Assembly (NCBI GenBank): GCA_945788685.1
Contig: CALZMZ010000013.1
Location: forward strand, 1-42,078
Direction of reading: 5' to 3'
DNA length: 42,078 nucleotides
Origin: Thermodesulfovibrionia bacterium
GTDB taxonomy: Bacteria; Nitrospirota; Thermodesulfovibrionia; UBA6902
Positions 16,514-24,170 of the stretch are shown here, in pieces (positions within the stretch are counted from its first letter, which is position 1; each line of letters begins with the position of its first letter). The notes under the pieces are model-generated. The model made no database searches. It was given only the letters and a program-made list of their open reading frames with translations, and was not told the origin of the DNA. The translations under genes were made by a program, and so were the position numbers.

Positions 16514-17782
16514 TTAAAATAAATACGCCGCATCAATCCCCATCATATGGACGCTGCTTTTGTATGTGCCGTTTACACTGGTCAGTGGATTTGGTATAAG
16601 GGTATCATCGGGATTATCATCGAGCGTATTGTTCTTTTCTCTGTCTTCATACTTTTTATAAACATACAGCAGTCCAACCTCGATATTTCGAAACCTGATA
16701 TCAGCGCCCAGAGAGAAATTATGTCCATCACTGTCAGGTACGGAAGGCTCAAACGTATCATCCGGTACCGGGCTTGGATCATAGGTGTATCCGGCATTAA
16801 TATCAAACGTATCATTGAGCCGGTACTGTGCACCAAAACTTACAGGATATACGTCCTTCCAATCCCTTTGGAGCGTAATAGCAGTTTCAGTGGCTACAGG
16901 CTCGTCAAGGGCTATCTTCAGTTCGTCATATGCTGACCATCCCTCCCTTTTCACAGACACTTCAAATACGAATGAATCAATACCGCTGTACGCAATACCG
17001 GCAAATGTCTGGGAAGGAAGATTTACCATAGTCTCTGCCGATGTATCCGGGAAAAATGTTTCCAGTCCAAATCCTGACGGCACCTGATGCTCAACTTCTC
17101 CTTTAAATGTTGTCTTTATTTTGCTGCGATATGAAAACCCGAACGAAATATCTTCCGAAATATCTACGAGGAGACCGGCATTGTATCCAAATGCCGTGTC
17201 ATCACCGGTCAGCTTCTGCTTGATATCAGGTGCGGAACCGACAGTAATATTCCTGTTCAATTCTGCATCAAACATCGAAATGCTGATTCCTCCGGCAATA
17301 AAGACCTGTGGAGTAACCCTGTAGGAAACAGCAGGATTGAAAGTGACCGTTATTAATTCCGAATGAGTGGCCAGATATCTTCCTTCCCATGCATCATCCC
17401 AGGTTGATGAGAGACCAAACTGTGAAAACACCCCGAGTCCTGCAGATACACTATCATTGATCCTGTAAACGGCAAATAATGTCGGGACATAATGGGAGGT
17501 ATCTTTCAGATTGAATGTCTTGCCTGTAGCATCACTTCTGAATTTAACGGAACTTTTGAGATAATTTATGCCGAGCCTCACCTGGGGCTGCTCCAGTTTA
17601 TTCATGAGTGCAGGATTGAAAAAGAGTGCAGAGGAATCATCATTATGGGCAATAACAGCTCCGCCCTGTGCTATGGATGCTGAACTATGGTTGTAAAGTG
17701 CAAAACCCGCAGACCAGACTTGCGGGGCCAGGGCAGTTATGAGAAGAGTTGACAGAATGATACATAAAGCAGGTTTTCGCAT
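16514..17782 (-). CDS. FadL/OmpP1/TodX-type outer-membrane transport protein
   Basis: The 422-residue protein has a signal peptide ending near VWSA, followed by GFALYNHSSASIAQGGAVIA, the typical FadL N-terminus with an A-G-A/S-rich hatch start. The remainder alternates aromatic and polar residues as in a beta barrel, and it ends with Phe (DAAYLF), as expected for a BAM substrate. Family members carry long-chain fatty acids or aromatic hydrocarbons across the outer membrane. It is a strong indication of a Gram-negative envelope. The gene is followed on the same strand by cytochrome P460. GAGGAT precedes the ATG at a normal distance. Confidence 0.9.
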   Translation of the reverse strand: MRKPALCIILSTLLITALAPQVWSAGFALYNHSSASIAQGGAVIAHNDDSSALFFNPALMNKLEQPQVRLGINYLKSSVKFRSDATGKTFNLKDTSHYVPTLFAVYRINDSVSAGLGVFSQFGLSSTWDDAWEGRYLATHSELITVTFNPAVSYRVTPQVFIAGGISISMFDAELNRNITVGSAPDIKQKLTGDDTAFGYNAGLLVDISEDISFGFSYRSKIKTTFKGEVEHQVPSGFGLETFFPDTSAETMVNLPSQTFAGIAYSGIDSFVFEVSVKREGWSAYDELKIALDEPVATETAITLQRDWKDVYPVSFGAQYRLNDTFDINAGYTYDPSPVPDDTFEPSVPDSDGHNFSLGADIRFRNIEVGLLYVYKKYEDREKNNTLDDNPDDTLIPNPLTSVNGTYKSSVHMMGIDAAYLF

Positions 17783-17848
17783 AATTCATCCTCCATGAAG
17801 TAATTAATGCGTAATGAGATCAGACATGCGTATGAATTTAATATCTCA

Positions 17849-17871
17849 ATATTAGGGTCAGACCCTAATAT
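17849..17871. repeat. Perfect palindrome ATATTAGGGTC-A-GACCCTAATAT
   Basis: Eleven bases on each side of one central A are perfectly complementary. The AGGGTCAGACCCT core lies upstream of the fadL-type gene. It could be an operator or a dispersed palindromic unit; no second copy is visible in this window. Confidence 0.6.
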
Positions 17872-17930
17872 ATTCCCTTACAAATGTGTCAGGTATTATG
17901 CTGGATGGTTTTTAATTTAGTCAAGGGAAA

Positions 17931-17979
17931 GACAGGTAACGTATGACAGGTAATAGGTAATGGGTCATGGGTCATGGGA
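17931..17979. repeat. Degenerate word array (CAGGTAATAGGTAATGGG type)
   Basis: Words such as CAGGTAA, AGGTAAT, GGGTCAT repeat imperfectly. The 25 bases at 17947-17971 match, in inverted orientation, 21 of 25 positions at 21649-21673, on the other side of the GWD gene. Confidence 0.6.
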
Positions 17980-18003
17980 ATGAGAACTACGTTGCAACTG
18001 CAG

Positions 18004-18023
18004 GGGCGTATTGCAATACGCCC
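18004..18023. repeat. Perfect 20-bp palindrome GGGCGTATTGCAATACGCCC
   Basis: The 20 bases equal their own reverse complement, and the flanks GCAG / GCTGC extend the symmetry with one offset. It lies upstream of the GWD gene. It resembles short dispersed palindromes found between genes in many bacterial genomes. Confidence 0.65.
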
Positions 18024-18143
18024 GCTGCAATAAACATCAATAATTTACATCCTCTAAAAATAAGTATAATATGGATGTAGAAGCAGGACAGGGTATTAAT
18101 AAAGGATCATTATTCATTTCAAAATTTACGTAAATAATATTTG

Positions 18144-19754
18144 ATGACAACGACTGAAAAGATTGCTATTAATAATGATTTAACACTCAAGGTTGATATT
18201 GAAGAGACAGACGACAATATATTCCTGTCCCTTCAAATGAATAACCAGGGGAATTGCCGTCTTCATTGGGGATTAAGCAGGAAGATAAGTAAAATCTGGA
18301 AACTCCCGCCCAGCACGTCATGGCCTTCAGGCAGTATTGTTTTTGGAGATTCAGCAATCCAGACACCTTTTGAATTACATGAAAATGAAAGCCGGATTAA
18401 ATTCAGTATGGAGAAATCAGCTGAATTCGGTGTTATGAACTTTGCCTTTTACTACCCTGATACAGACAGGTGGATCAATAATCACGGAAATAACTTTCAT
18501 ATCAGATTGCCGGTACCTGAAAAGGTTCGCACTGATACAGTAAACATACTTGAAGAGACTCTGTCAGGAGAAGTCCTGTATAAAGACAATTTTGAAATTG
18601 ATGACGAAGGTGATGTATCTGTAGCTGTAACAGGAGAGAATAATGCATTCAGGATTTATTTTGTAACAGATATTCCCGGCAAACTGCTTTTGCACTGGGG
18701 CGGGGCATTTAAAAATCCCTTTGAGTGGAGACTGCCTTCGGAACATATGTTACCGCCGGATACAGTTGTGTATGATGACAGGGCTGTTCAGACTGCATTT
18801 ATGTTTCAGGATAATGTAAACCGGTTGGAGCTGGAGTTTAATGAAGAAGCTGCTCCTCTTGGTATTCATTTTGTCCTTACGTTTGCTGATGAAGCAAGGT
18901 GGCTGAATGACAGGGGGCAGAACATTTATATACCTGTAGCAGAACTTCTTAAGAAAAACGCATACAAGGGAACTTCCGGCAATGCACATATTGCCAGGGA
19001 TATAGTGCAGGCAGAAACAGGCCGGAACTCATGGACATTGATGCACCGCTTTAACCTCGGTCATGACCTGCTGGACAGGATTGAAAAGGATGAAGAGGGT
19101 CTTGCACTGATCTTTGTCTGGATGCGCTATTCTTTTTTGCGCCAGCTCGACTGGCAGCGCAATTATAATACAAAGCCGAAAGAGCTGAGCCATGCCCAGG
19201 ACCGACTGACTCTGAAACTGGCAGATATGTACATTAATTTTCCTGACAGCAGGGAGATGATCAGTCTAATCATGAGCACCCTGGGCAGGGGTGGTGAAGG
19301 CCAGCGTATCAGGGATGAGATCCTCCAGATTATGCACCGTCATCATATCAAAGAGGTGGCAGGCCACTTTATGGAGGAATGGCACCAGAAGCTGCATAAC
19401 AATACTACTCCTGATGATATTGTGATATGTGAGGCCTATCTCGAATTTTTAAAAAGTGACGGCAATCTTGATCTGTTCTATTCAACTCTTGAGGCAGGCG
19501 GAGTTACAAAGGATCGACTGGAGAAGTTTGAACGTCCAATCATAACCCATCCTGATTTCATACCACACCTGAAAGATGCACTCATCCATGATTTTGAAAA
19601 CTATCTCAAGCTCCTGAAATCGGTCCATTCCGGGACTGATCTTGAAGGCGCTGCTGATGCAGCCGGATATCTGATGGATTATGAGATGAGGGAACATCTG
19701 AATTTTATTTTCCATTCCAGACATGATGCTTCGGTATCTTTAATAAAGAACTGA
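18144..19754 (+). CDS. Alpha-glucan water dikinase, N-terminal part (two CBM45 modules)
   Basis: This 536-residue ORF is the front part of a GWD (R1) protein. Two CBM45 starch-binding modules occupy about 10-125 (CRLHWGLS, IWKLPP, WINNHGNNFHIRL) and 155-270 (LLLHWGGAF, EWRLP, WLNDRGQNIYIPV). After them come the GWD-specific helical blocks: WTLMHRFNLGHDLLDRIEKD, QRNYNTKPKELSHAQDRLT, GRGGEGQRIRDEILQIMHR, EEWHQKLHNNTTPDDIVICE and SVHSGTDLEGA. GWD phosphorylates glucose units of starch using ATP and water. The track start is a TTG directly before the ATG at 18144. The frame ends at TGA (AAC TGA C), where homology continues in another frame at 19747 onward. GWD is mainly known from plants, algae and some protists. 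Confidence 0.9.
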   Translation: MTTTEKIAINNDLTLKVDIEETDDNIFLSLQMNNQGNCRLHWGLSRKISKIWKLPPSTSWPSGSIVFGDSAIQTPFELHENESRIKFSMEKSAEFGVMNFAFYYPDTDRWINNHGNNFHIRLPVPEKVRTDTVNILEETLSGEVLYKDNFEIDDEGDVSVAVTGENNAFRIYFVTDIPGKLLLHWGGAFKNPFEWRLPSEHMLPPDTVVYDDRAVQTAFMFQDNVNRLELEFNEEAAPLGIHFVLTFADEARWLNDRGQNIYIPVAELLKKNAYKGTSGNAHIARDIVQAETGRNSWTLMHRFNLGHDLLDRIEKDEEGLALIFVWMRYSFLRQLDWQRNYNTKPKELSHAQDRLTLKLADMYINFPDSREMISLIMSTLGRGGEGQRIRDEILQIMHRHHIKEVAGHFMEEWHQKLHNNTTPDDIVICEAYLEFLKSDGNLDLFYSTLEAGGVTKDRLEKFERPIITHPDFIPHLKDALIHDFENYLKLLKSVHSGTDLEGAADAAGYLMDYEMREHLNFIFHSRHDASVSLIKN

Positions 19755-21564
19755 CAGGGACAAATACCGGGTCCGGGAAATGATGTATCTGGATTTTGCT
19801 CTTGAAGCGTATTTGCGTGTTATTGTGGAACGAAATATTCATGATATTACAAATCATGATGATCTTGTTGAATTGATAGACCTCGTGCTTGAGAACCAGA
19901 TATTTTCCTTCAGCAACTTTGAACTTTCGGTCTGTTCCGGTCACTGGAACCGCCTTAAGGGAACTGATCGTGAAGGTCATGACTGGGCACTTCATGCCAA
20001 ATCTGTACTGGACAGGCTCGGAAGGGCGATAGCTGAACTGGGTGACCGTTACTATGGATTACTGCAGGACAATGCTCATTATCTCGGTGAGGCATTTTAT
20101 GCGGAAAAATGGACGATCAATCTGTTCAGTGAAGAGATAGTCAGAGGAAGGCTGTCATTTGTTCTCTCCATTCTGATCCATCATCTTGACCCTGTTCTTC
20201 GCAAACGAGCTAACCTTGGAGACTGGCAGGTCATAAGTCCGGGACAGGCCAGCGGAGTGGTTGAGGTTGTGCAGTCCCTGGACTCTGTTCAGGACAGGAC
20301 CTTTGAAAAGCCAACTATAATTATTGCTGACAGGGTCAGGGGGGATGAAGAACCCCCAACAGGACTTAGAGCAGTAATAACACCTGATCTGGTCGATCTG
20401 GTTGCTCATGTTGCGATAAGGGCCAGGAATGCAGGCATTCTTTTTGCTACATGTTATGACAGGGAAAAATTTGAAAAACTTAAAGGTATGAAGGGGCAGA
20501 CAACAAGTTTAAGAATAAACCCCTCTGGTGATATTGAAACATATGATTCAGAAGAAGACTGGGACGTGCAGTCTGTTGTGTCCGGGGCCGAGGTAAGAAA
20601 GATAAAGAGTTTTTCGAAAAACGGATATGTCGTTTCTTCAGAAAAATTCAGTCATGATCTCGTAGGAGGCAAGTCTCTAAATCTTACCAGCCTGAAGGGT
20701 AAAGTACCGGACTGGATCCATCTTCCTGCTTCAGCGGCCATCCCCTTTGGAGTAGCAGAACAGGTTCTGGCTCTTGATATTAATAAAGACACATCCGGTC
20801 AGATTAAACAACTGTCAGCCCTTATCGAAGATAATCCGGAGGAAAACCTCGCAAAGATACGAAAACTGATGCTTGATCTTAATGAGCCGCCTGAGCTTGT
20901 TTCATCGCTGCGGATTGTCCTGGAAGATGCAGGTCTTGGCTGGCATGAAAACTGGGAAGATGTATGGATGTGCATCAAACGTGTCTGGGCTTCCAAATGG
21001 AATGATAGAGCCTTTGTTAGCCGCAGGAAACAGGGGATTGCCGATGATGACCTGTATATGGCCGTACTTATCCAGCAGGTCGTGAAGGCTGAATATGCAT
21101 TTGTCATACATACCTCAGATCCGGTTACAGGTGACAGCGAAGAGCTTTATGCTGAAGTGGTTCCCGGACTCGGGGAAACACTTGTAGGGAATTATCCGGG
21201 AAAGGCCCTTGGTTTCAGTTCAGGCAAAAAGACGCCGGAACCAGGGATAATTTCATACCCAAGCAAAAGTATTGCATTGAGCGGAGGGGGTCTGATCTTC
21301 CGGTCAGACTCAAACGGTGAAGACCTCGCCGGGTATGCAGGAGCAGGACTGTATGACAGCGTGACAGTCGAGGAACCCAGAAAGATCCAGGTCAGCTATA
21401 ATGATGAGCCTCTGGTATGGGATGAAAAATTCAGAAATGATATTCTGTCGGCCATAACCAATATAGGTATTTCAATTGAGCACCTCATGGGATCGCCCCA
21501 GGACATCGAAGGTGTTTATAGCAAGGGTAAGTATTATGTTGTCCAGACACGACCACAGATATAA
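19747..21564 (+). CDS. Alpha-glucan water dikinase, C-terminal catalytic part
   Basis: The track places the start at ATG 19780, but homology-like residues run upstream to 19747 in this frame (TDRDKYRVREMMYLDFALE, like the DLLFLDIALD block of plant GWD). Numbering from 19780, the phospho-histidine domain has H210 in VAHVAIRARNAGILFATCYD, matching the catalytic His of plant GWD (SHVSVRARN). The C-terminal half is the ATP-binding PPDK-N-type domain (DLVGGKSLNL, PVTGDSEELYAEVVPGLGE, FRSDSNGEDLAGYAGAGLYD, ending YVVQTRPQI). Only a +1 frame change near 19747-19753 separates it from the N-terminal ORF. There is no good ribosome site before 19780. With both parts joined the protein would have normal GWD order; it could be a sequencing error, a true mutation, or two interacting chains. 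Confidence 0.88.
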   Translation, partial: RTDRDKYRVREMMYLDFALEAYLRVIVERNIHDITNHDDLVELIDLVLENQIFSFSNFELSVCSGHWNRLKGTDREGHDWALHAKSVLDRLGRAIAELGDRYYGLLQDNAHYLGEAFYAEKWTINLFSEEIVRGRLSFVLSILIHHLDPVLRKRANLGDWQVISPGQASGVVEVVQSLDSVQDRTFEKPTIIIADRVRGDEEPPTGLRAVITPDLVDLVAHVAIRARNAGILFATCYDREKFEKLKGMKGQTTSLRINPSGDIETYDSEEDWDVQSVVSGAEVRKIKSFSKNGYVVSSEKFSHDLVGGKSLNLTSLKGKVPDWIHLPASAAIPFGVAEQVLALDINKDTSGQIKQLSALIEDNPEENLAKIRKLMLDLNEPPELVSSLRIVLEDAGLGWHENWEDVWMCIKRVWASKWNDRAFVSRRKQGIADDDLYMAVLIQQVVKAEYAFVIHTSDPVTGDSEELYAEVVPGLGETLVGNYPGKALGFSSGKKTPEPGIISYPSKSIALSGGGLIFRSDSNGEDLAGYAGAGLYDSVTVEEPRKIQVSYNDEPLVWDEKFRNDILSAITNIGISIEHLMGSPQDIEGVYSKGKYYVVQTRPQI

Positions 21565-21565
21565 A

Positions 21566-21673
21566 ATAAAATTACGAATTACAAATTTCAAATTACAAAT
21601 GACGAAAGACGAAAGACAGTGACGTGTGACTCGTAACGGGTAAAATAACCCATAACCTATGACCTATAACCTG
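21566..21673. repeat. Degenerate word array (TTACAAAT / GACGAAAGAC / CCATAACCTATGACC)
   Basis: The gap after GWD is made of repeated words: TTACGAA, TTACAAAT, GACGAAAGACGAAAGAC, then CCCATAACCTATGACCTATA. The last 25 bases (21649-21673) are an inverted near-copy of 17947-17971 upstream of GWD. Confidence 0.6.
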
Positions 21674-21681
21674 AAACTGAG

Positions 21682-22488
21682 ATGAAGAAAATCAGAATAG
21701 GAAACCAGACTGCTTTTTCAGCTTCAGACATAATGGATCCGTTTGAATATGCCGTGGAAAACGGGTTTGACGCATTTGAGTGGTTTCCTGATAAGCAGGA
21801 CATAAACAAAGGCTGGGACGTTAATGATATAGACAGTCAGACCCGTTCTTATATCAGAACGGTTGCTGATAAACATGATATAGATCTTTCCGTGCATGCT
21901 TCTTTAGAGGCCGAGATGTGTAATGCTGACAAAATAGATGTAATGCTCTGTAATATCAACTTTGCACAGGAGATAGGGGCAACGCTTATCAATACGCATC
22001 TCTGTATAGAGAAAGGAATAAACTATTATGTGGATGCCATAACTCCTGTTGTGAGAGAGGCAGAGAAGGCGGGACTCAGTCTGGCAATTGAGAATACAGT
22101 ATTTACAGTCCCGAAAGATTTCAACAGGTTGTTTGATATTATAAGACAGCGTAAGATTGCATCATCAGGAAAGTTTGGCATGTGTCTGGACCTCGGTCAT
22201 GCCAACCTGTCCAGTTTCAGCCGGAATAATTTCCTGAAATTCCTCGATCTGCTTGATCCTGATGTTCCTATTATTCATATACATATGCATGAAAACTATG
22301 GTGACAACGACAGCCACCTTCCGCTCTTTACAGGACCTTCAGGAAAAAATATTTCAGGCATTGCTGGTTTTATTAAAAGAATGAATGGGCGGGGTTTCTC
22401 TGAATCAATAATTTTTGAGCAGTGGCCTGAACCACCGACTCTGCTGATTGAAGCAAGAGACAGGCTGTATAGTATGTGGAATGAGTAG
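21682..22488 (+). CDS. Sugar phosphate isomerase/epimerase family (xylose isomerase-like TIM barrel)
   Basis: This 268-residue protein is a single AP-endonuclease-2/xylose-isomerase-like TIM barrel. Probable metal ligands are visible at the strand ends: Glu in LAIENTVF, Asp and His in CLDLGHANLS, His in IIHIHMHENYGDNDSHLP and Glu in IIFEQW. Such enzymes isomerise or epimerise sugars, or act as endonuclease IV; the lack of the full set of nine endonuclease IV ligands and the G-D-N-D-S-H-L-P segment favour the sugar-isomerase branch. Substrate is unknown. The gene lies between the GWD and the GH13 gene on the same strand, which may mean a role in the glucan pathway. No strong ribosome site precedes the ATG. 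Confidence 0.8.
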   Translation: MKKIRIGNQTAFSASDIMDPFEYAVENGFDAFEWFPDKQDINKGWDVNDIDSQTRSYIRTVADKHDIDLSVHASLEAEMCNADKIDVMLCNINFAQEIGATLINTHLCIEKGINYYVDAITPVVREAEKAGLSLAIENTVFTVPKDFNRLFDIIRQRKIASSGKFGMCLDLGHANLSSFSRNNFLKFLDLLDPDVPIIHIHMHENYGDNDSHLPLFTGPSGKNISGIAGFIKRMNGRGFSESIIFEQWPEPPTLLIEARDRLYSMWNE

Positions 22489-22497
22489 GTAAGTATT

Positions 22498-22593
22498 CAG
22501 GAGCAAAGTGACAAAGGCCAGAGGAACAAAGTTTTAACAACAATACATGAAGAATTATTTTTTTCACTTTATTTCTTTGTCACTTTGTGCCTG
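22498..22593. repeat. Imperfect inverted repeat GAGCAAAGTGACAAAG
   Basis: CAGGAGCAAAGTGACAAAG at 22498-22516 pairs with CTTTGTCACTTTGTGCCTG at 22575-22593, with two mismatches in 19 bases and a loop of 58 bases. It lies between the TIM-barrel gene and the GH13 gene; it may attenuate transcription or belong to the word-array class seen in other gaps. Confidence 0.55.
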
Positions 22594-22618
22594 ATTAGTT
22601 ATTAAACCAGGAGATATA

Positions 22619-23923
22619 ATGAGACAACCTGAAAAAATGATCATTTATAATTTATTTCCTCTGCTGGCAGGCAAGACCGGCCAGTGGGAGAGCCATCTGA
22701 AAAGGGCTGCTGAAATGGGTTTTAACTGGGTATTTGTTAACCCGATCCAGTATACAGGTTTTTCGGGCAGTCTTTATTCCATAAAGGACTATTTTCAGAT
22801 CAACCCTTTATTTGTAGATGAGGACAGCTCTGTAAGCCCGGGTGACCAGATAAAAGAAGTCAATAAACGTGCAGAAGAACTGGGGATGAAAATGATGATA
22901 GACCTCGTAATCAATCATTGTGCGGTTGACTCTGAATTGTTGGTTGAACATCCTCAATGGTTTGAATGGAGAAAAAAGGAGAAGGTTACCCATCCTTTTG
23001 CACTTGAAAACGGCAAGAAAGTTGTCTGGGGAGACCTTGCAAAGTTTGATCACAGGAACACCAGAGACAAGGAGGGAATGTTCCGGTTTTTCCTCAGTGT
23101 GGTGGAATTTCTTATAGATCTCGGGTATCACGGCTTTCGATGTGATGCAGCATACCAGCTTCCAAAAAGCCTTTGGGAAAGGCTTATTAAGGAGACCAGA
23201 GCAAAATATCCGGATACCATTTTTTTTGCAGAAACACTTGGCTGCTCATCTGACCAGACAAGGAAAACTGCGAGCGCCGGATTTGATTATATTTTTAACA
23301 GCTCCAAATGGTGGGATTTTCGCGGGACATGGCTGATGGAGCAGTATAACCTCACAAGAGATATTGCGCCGTCAATCAGCTTTCCTGAAAGCCATGACAC
23401 AGTGAGGCTCAATGAAGAACTGAACGGCAACATCGAAGGTCTGAAGCAGCGCTATCTTTTTACCGCGCTTTTTTCAGCCGGTACAATGATGCCTTCAGGG
23501 TTTGAGTTTGGTTTCCGCAAGAGGATGCATGTTGTAAAGACCAGGCCCGGTGACTGGGAGGAGACGGATATTGATCTTACTTCCTTTATCAGGAACGTGA
23601 ATAATATAAAAGAAAAGTATACGGTGTTTCACGAAGAGTCGCCAGCTGAGATTCTCCAATGTGACAATCCCAATGTACTTCTCTTCTGGAAGGCATCAAC
23701 CCATTCGCAGGATGAAGCGCTTCTTATTCTGAATAAAGATATATATCACCACCAGAGTTTTTATGCTAAGAGGTTATCTAACCTCATGCAGTCAAAGGCC
23801 CAGTTGACTGATGTGTCTCCGGAACAAACAATGGATTATATTCCCGAGCCATTTTCCTATGACCTCAGGCCGGGCCAGGGGATTGTGCTTGTTACTGCAA
23901 GGGATGCTGTCACTGAAGACTGA
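22619..23923 (+). CDS. GH13 alpha-amylase family enzyme, GlgE-like catalytic core
   Basis: This 434-residue protein is a GH13 barrel with the three catalytic acids in place: D176 in GFRCDAAYQ, E205 in FFAETLG and D260 in PESHDT. The wording of the blocks (FVNPIQYTG, MIDLVINHCAVDSELLVEHPQWF, RCDAAYQLP, AETLG) is closest to GlgE maltosyltransferases, which build alpha-1,4-glucan from maltose-1-phosphate. True GlgE has extra N-terminal domains and about 650 residues; this one starts directly at the barrel. It may therefore be a hydrolase or transferase of a GlgE-related subgroup. AGGAGATATA precedes the ATG. No signal peptide, so it acts in the cytoplasm, fitting the storage-glucan cluster. Confidence 0.82.
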   Translation: MRQPEKMIIYNLFPLLAGKTGQWESHLKRAAEMGFNWVFVNPIQYTGFSGSLYSIKDYFQINPLFVDEDSSVSPGDQIKEVNKRAEELGMKMMIDLVINHCAVDSELLVEHPQWFEWRKKEKVTHPFALENGKKVVWGDLAKFDHRNTRDKEGMFRFFLSVVEFLIDLGYHGFRCDAAYQLPKSLWERLIKETRAKYPDTIFFAETLGCSSDQTRKTASAGFDYIFNSSKWWDFRGTWLMEQYNLTRDIAPSISFPESHDTVRLNEELNGNIEGLKQRYLFTALFSAGTMMPSGFEFGFRKRMHVVKTRPGDWEETDIDLTSFIRNVNNIKEKYTVFHEESPAEILQCDNPNVLLFWKASTHSQDEALLILNKDIYHHQSFYAKRLSNLMQSKAQLTDVSPEQTMDYIPEPFSYDLRPGQGIVLVTARDAVTED

Positions 23924-24170
23924 GATGCCTGGCGTGACACCTTTATATAATTTGCTTATCATCGCTGACTCTACTGACAAAGTGAGTATTTGCATAGCTG
24001 TGGAAAATGAGGATTTACGATTGAAAGTGTTAATGCAGACATCAGAGAGGCGTGGCTGAATCATAATGTCTTGCATAAAACTAATTTGCAATGCAAAAAT
24101 TAATAACAGCGAAAAAGATTCCTGCTGTCACACATTCTAATGCATGGACCTGTTATAAAATCTTTTCATT

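Larger units (their letters stand above)
17783..18143. other. Divergent region between fadL-type gene and GWD
   Basis: The region holds three repeat-like parts: a palindrome at 17849-17871, a word array at 17931-17979 and a 20-bp palindrome at 18004-18023 (each listed). A TATAAT hexamer at 18065-18070 with TTTACA at 18044-18049 (15-base gap) is a weak promoter candidate for the GWD gene. No gene is seen. Confidence 0.45.
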
